The notes below the pieces were generated by a model, which had not been told where the DNA came from, did not search any database, and was given only the letters and a program-made list of their open reading frames with translations. Made by a program: the position numbers and the translations under genes. A DNA stretch of 6,973 nt from Flavobacteriales bacterium (GTDB taxonomy: Bacteria > Bacteroidota > Bacteroidia > Flavobacteriales > Flavobacteriaceae), in assembly GCA_027003085.1 (NCBI GenBank), contig JALWYR010000076.1:1-6973 (forward strand), given 5' to 3'. Shown here piece by piece: positions 5,091 through 6,973 of this stretch (within the stretch, counting starts at the first letter, position 1; the number at the start of each line of letters is the position of its first letter).

Positions 5091-6257
5091 TTGATCGAAA
5101 ACAAAAACCTGAATCCGGTTCCCGAACGCACGGTATTGGTGGGTTTGGTTACCCAAGGCCAAACCAAAGAACAGGTAAAAGAATATTTGGACGAATTGGC
5201 CTTTTTGGTGCGCACGGCCGGGGGTGAACCTGTTCACCGCTTTGTGCAGCGGCTCCCCAGGCCCAATCCCAAAACCTTTGTAGGACACGGAAAATTGGAC
5301 GAAATCAAGCAATTTGTGGCCGATAACAGCATCGATACGGTGGTTTTCGACGACGAACTCAGCCCCTCGCAACAATTTCAATTGGAAAAGGAATTGGGTG
5401 TCAAAATCCTGGACCGCACCCGGCTGATTCTGGACATTTTTGCTATGCGGGCCCGGACGGCCTATGCGCGCACACAGGTGGAATTGGCGCAATACGAATA
5501 TTTGCTTCCGCGGCTCAAAGGTATGTGGACGCACCTTGAACGCCAACGCGGCGGTATCGGGATGCGCGGGCCCGGTGAACGCGAAATCGAAACCGACCGC
5601 CGTATTGTGCAAAAACGCATTGCCGACCTCAAACGAAAATTGGCCAAAATCGACATCCAAAAACGCATCCAACGCAGCAACCGCGGCAAACTGGTGCGTG
5701 TGGCCCTGGTGGGTTATACCAATGTGGGCAAATCCACGCTGATGAACCTTTTGGCCAAATCCAAGGTGCCGGCCGAAAACAAACTCTTTGCCACACTCGA
5801 CACCAAAACAGCCAAAATCCAAGTGGGCAATATTTCGTTCCTTATTTCCGACACGGTGGGATTTATACGAAAATTGCCCACGCAGTTGGTGGAATCCTTC
5901 AAATCCACGCTGGACGAAGTGCGCGAAGCCGATATTTTGCTTCACATTGTGGATGCGGCCCATCCGGCCCGTGAGGAACACATTGGCACGGTGCGTCAAA
6001 TCTTGCAAGAAATCGATGCAAGCAACAAGCCCGAAATTTTGGTATTCAACAAAATCGATTTGCTCGATGCCGAAGCATTCCAAATGCTACAAAACGAGTA
6101 TGCACGCCACAAACCGGCCCCTTTGTTTATTTCGGCCGAGAAAAAAATCAATATCGATTCGCTCAAAGAAACGCTCTACCGGCAAGTGCGCCGGATTCAC
6201 GTTAAGCGTTATCCCAAAGACGATTTGCTCTATCCCGATTTGGATTTTTTGACGTAA
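5091..6257 (+). CDS. hflX: Ribosome-associated GTPase HflX
   Basis: 388 residues, usual length. HflX binds 50S and 70S ribosomes and splits stalled or hibernating 70S particles, mainly under stress. The N-terminal HflX domain (~residues 14-115) includes NPKTFVGHGKLDEI and FDDELSPSQQ. The linker holds the family's RGPGERE (159-165), and a coiled-coil region follows (~165-195). The GTPase domain has G1 GYTNVGKST (208-216), a G2-like FATLDT (233-238), G3 DTVGF (254-258), G4 NKID (320-323) and G5 ISAEK (347-351). The start is TTG at 5091. No ATG or GTG occurs in frame between the upstream in-frame stop (5052-5054) and this codon, and the family alignment begins soon after it. Only 14 nt separate it from the exonuclease gene, consistent with one operon. 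No Shine-Dalgarno is seen, as usual in this phylum. Confidence 0.95.
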   Translation: MIENKNLNPVPERTVLVGLVTQGQTKEQVKEYLDELAFLVRTAGGEPVHRFVQRLPRPNPKTFVGHGKLDEIKQFVADNSIDTVVFDDELSPSQQFQLEKELGVKILDRTRLILDIFAMRARTAYARTQVELAQYEYLLPRLKGMWTHLERQRGGIGMRGPGEREIETDRRIVQKRIADLKRKLAKIDIQKRIQRSNRGKLVRVALVGYTNVGKSTLMNLLAKSKVPAENKLFATLDTKTAKIQVGNISFLISDTVGFIRKLPTQLVESFKSTLDEVREADILLHIVDAAHPAREEHIGTVRQILQEIDASNKPEILVFNKIDLLDAEAFQMLQNEYARHKPAPLFISAEKKINIDSLKETLYRQVRRIHVKRYPKDDLLYPDLDFLT

Positions 6258-6262
6258 ATTTG
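6255..6262 (+). promoter_or_regulatory. Bacteroidota -7 promoter element for the polysaccharide-export gene
   Basis: TAAATTTG fits TAnnTTTG exactly, overlaps the hflX TAA stop, and lies 28 nt upstream of the export gene's ATG, a sensible distance for a short leader. No clear -33 TTTG at the normal spacing is present. The export gene may thus start its own transcription unit, though read-through from hflX is equally possible over this 33-bp gap. Confidence 0.42.
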
Positions 6263-6290
6263 TTTCCGCCGCTCCTTTCAAAGCGTTTTT

Positions 6291-6973
6291 ATGAAAAAAA
6301 TTCTCGTTTTTCTAATCTTTGCAGGTATTTTCCAGTCTTGCATTCCTACGCGCAAGTTGATTTATTTGCAAGACGACGGCACGCATCCCAACAAAGAGGA
6401 AAGCGTGGAATACCGTTTTAAAAAAGCCGACCAAATTTATATCGACATCAAAACCCGTGATGAGGCGTTGAACAAATTATTGGGTAGTAAAAATCAAAGT
6501 AATGTCAATGCTATTAATGGTCAAAACTTGTATTTCACGGCCTACTTGGTGGACAAAGACGGAAACATAGAATTGCCCGTTTTGGGCAAAATCAAGGCCG
6601 AAGGAAAAACCGCCGATGAATTGAAATCCGACATTCAAAAACAATTATTGGCCACACAACTGCGCAATCCGCAGGATTTGTATGTCAAAGTGCTTCCGGC
6701 CGGGATTTTCGTAACCGTTTTGGGCGAAGTGGGTCATACGGGCAATGTGTATTTGTTCAAACAAAATCCCAACATTCTGGAAGTGCTGGCCGAAGCCGGC
6801 GATGTGCAACTCACCGGCGACCGCAAACACATTACGGTCATCCGCACGCTGGAAGACGGCACCAAGGAAATCGGCCAATTGGACCTGACGCAACGCTCGG
6901 CTATGAATTCGCCGTTTTTCCGGCTCAAAAACAATGACATCGTTTACGTGAAACCGCTTCCGCAAAAAACCAT
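6291..6973 (+). CDS. Polysaccharide export outer-membrane lipoprotein (Wza family), C-terminus beyond the window
   Basis: 227 residues are visible and the frame is open at the right edge. The N-terminus is a lipoprotein signal (MKKILVFLIFAGIFQSC) with C17 as the lipidated cysteine, followed by the RKLIYLQD motif common in Bacteroidota export proteins. The polysaccharide export domain spans ~41-140: YRFKKADQIYIDI corresponds to the family's 'Y.l.pGD.l.i' start, and YLVDKDGNIELPVLGKIKAE is a conserved core. A SLBB β-grasp domain follows (~141-190): VLGEVGHTGNVYL, then ILEVLAEAGDVQLTGD. Such proteins form the outer-membrane channel through which capsule or exopolysaccharide leaves the cell, working with an inner-membrane Wzc-type kinase/co-polymerase. 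That partner would be expected just downstream, outside the window. No defect is visible in the part present. Confidence 0.92.
   Translation, partial: MKKILVFLIFAGIFQSCIPTRKLIYLQDDGTHPNKEESVEYRFKKADQIYIDIKTRDEALNKLLGSKNQSNVNAINGQNLYFTAYLVDKDGNIELPVLGKIKAEGKTADELKSDIQKQLLATQLRNPQDLYVKVLPAGIFVTVLGEVGHTGNVYLFKQNPNILEVLAEAGDVQLTGDRKHITVIRTLEDGTKEIGQLDLTQRSAMNSPFFRLKNNDIVYVKPLPQKT

Noticed and set aside
5073..6083. 336-codon open frame on the minus strand
   Set aside because: Antisense to hflX, whose G1-G5 motifs are intact; the minus-strand product shows no domain.

Overview
The window reads as chromosomal DNA of a Bacteroidota bacterium. The evidence is a DUF4294 protein (a family largely confined to that phylum), Bacteroidota-type -7 boxes (TAnnTTTG), an absence of Shine-Dalgarno sequences, and a Bacteroidota-style polysaccharide-export lipoprotein. 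Genus cannot be told from the sequence alone. Core genes look close to 50% GC in the stretches sampled by eye.

Layout. Minus strand, left: a partial VTT/DedA-like membrane protein (1-380) whose GTG start overlaps the stop of pssA (377-1075, phosphatidylserine synthase), forming a small membrane-lipid operon. Plus strand, divergent from pssA: a secreted DUF4294 protein (1125-1943). An AT-rich leader (1944-2148) follows. Then come two overlapping genes: an ABC-type AAA ATPase (2149-3495) and a RloB-family Toprim protein (3470-4141). Together they look like an AbiL / RloAB-type anti-phage pair. Next are a DnaQ-like exonuclease with an ExoX-like C-terminal domain (4255-5076), hflX (5091-6257), and a Wza-like polysaccharide-export lipoprotein running off the right end (6291 onward).

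The main discovery is that the defence pair lies between two direct copies of the last ~90 bp of the DUF4294 gene (1855-1948 and 4163-4253). They match at 85 of 87 ungapped bases, including 62 identical bases in a row. The left copy completes the DUF4294 reading frame. The right copy is an orphan 29-codon tail whose TAG stop sits 3 nt before the exonuclease ATG. The simplest history is an ancestral DUF4294-exonuclease-hflX run of genes into which a ~2.3 kb cassette was inserted at the 3' end of DUF4294, with the gene end regenerated, as in attL/attR of integrative elements. No recombinase lies inside.

A second oddity is that the ATPase gene is compositionally mosaic. Its middle (about 2671-3070) is ~24% GC by hand count, while the parts encoding Walker A and the signature/Walker B/H-switch are near 45-50%. 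This fits replacement of the central insert, perhaps a sensor region, by DNA from another source.
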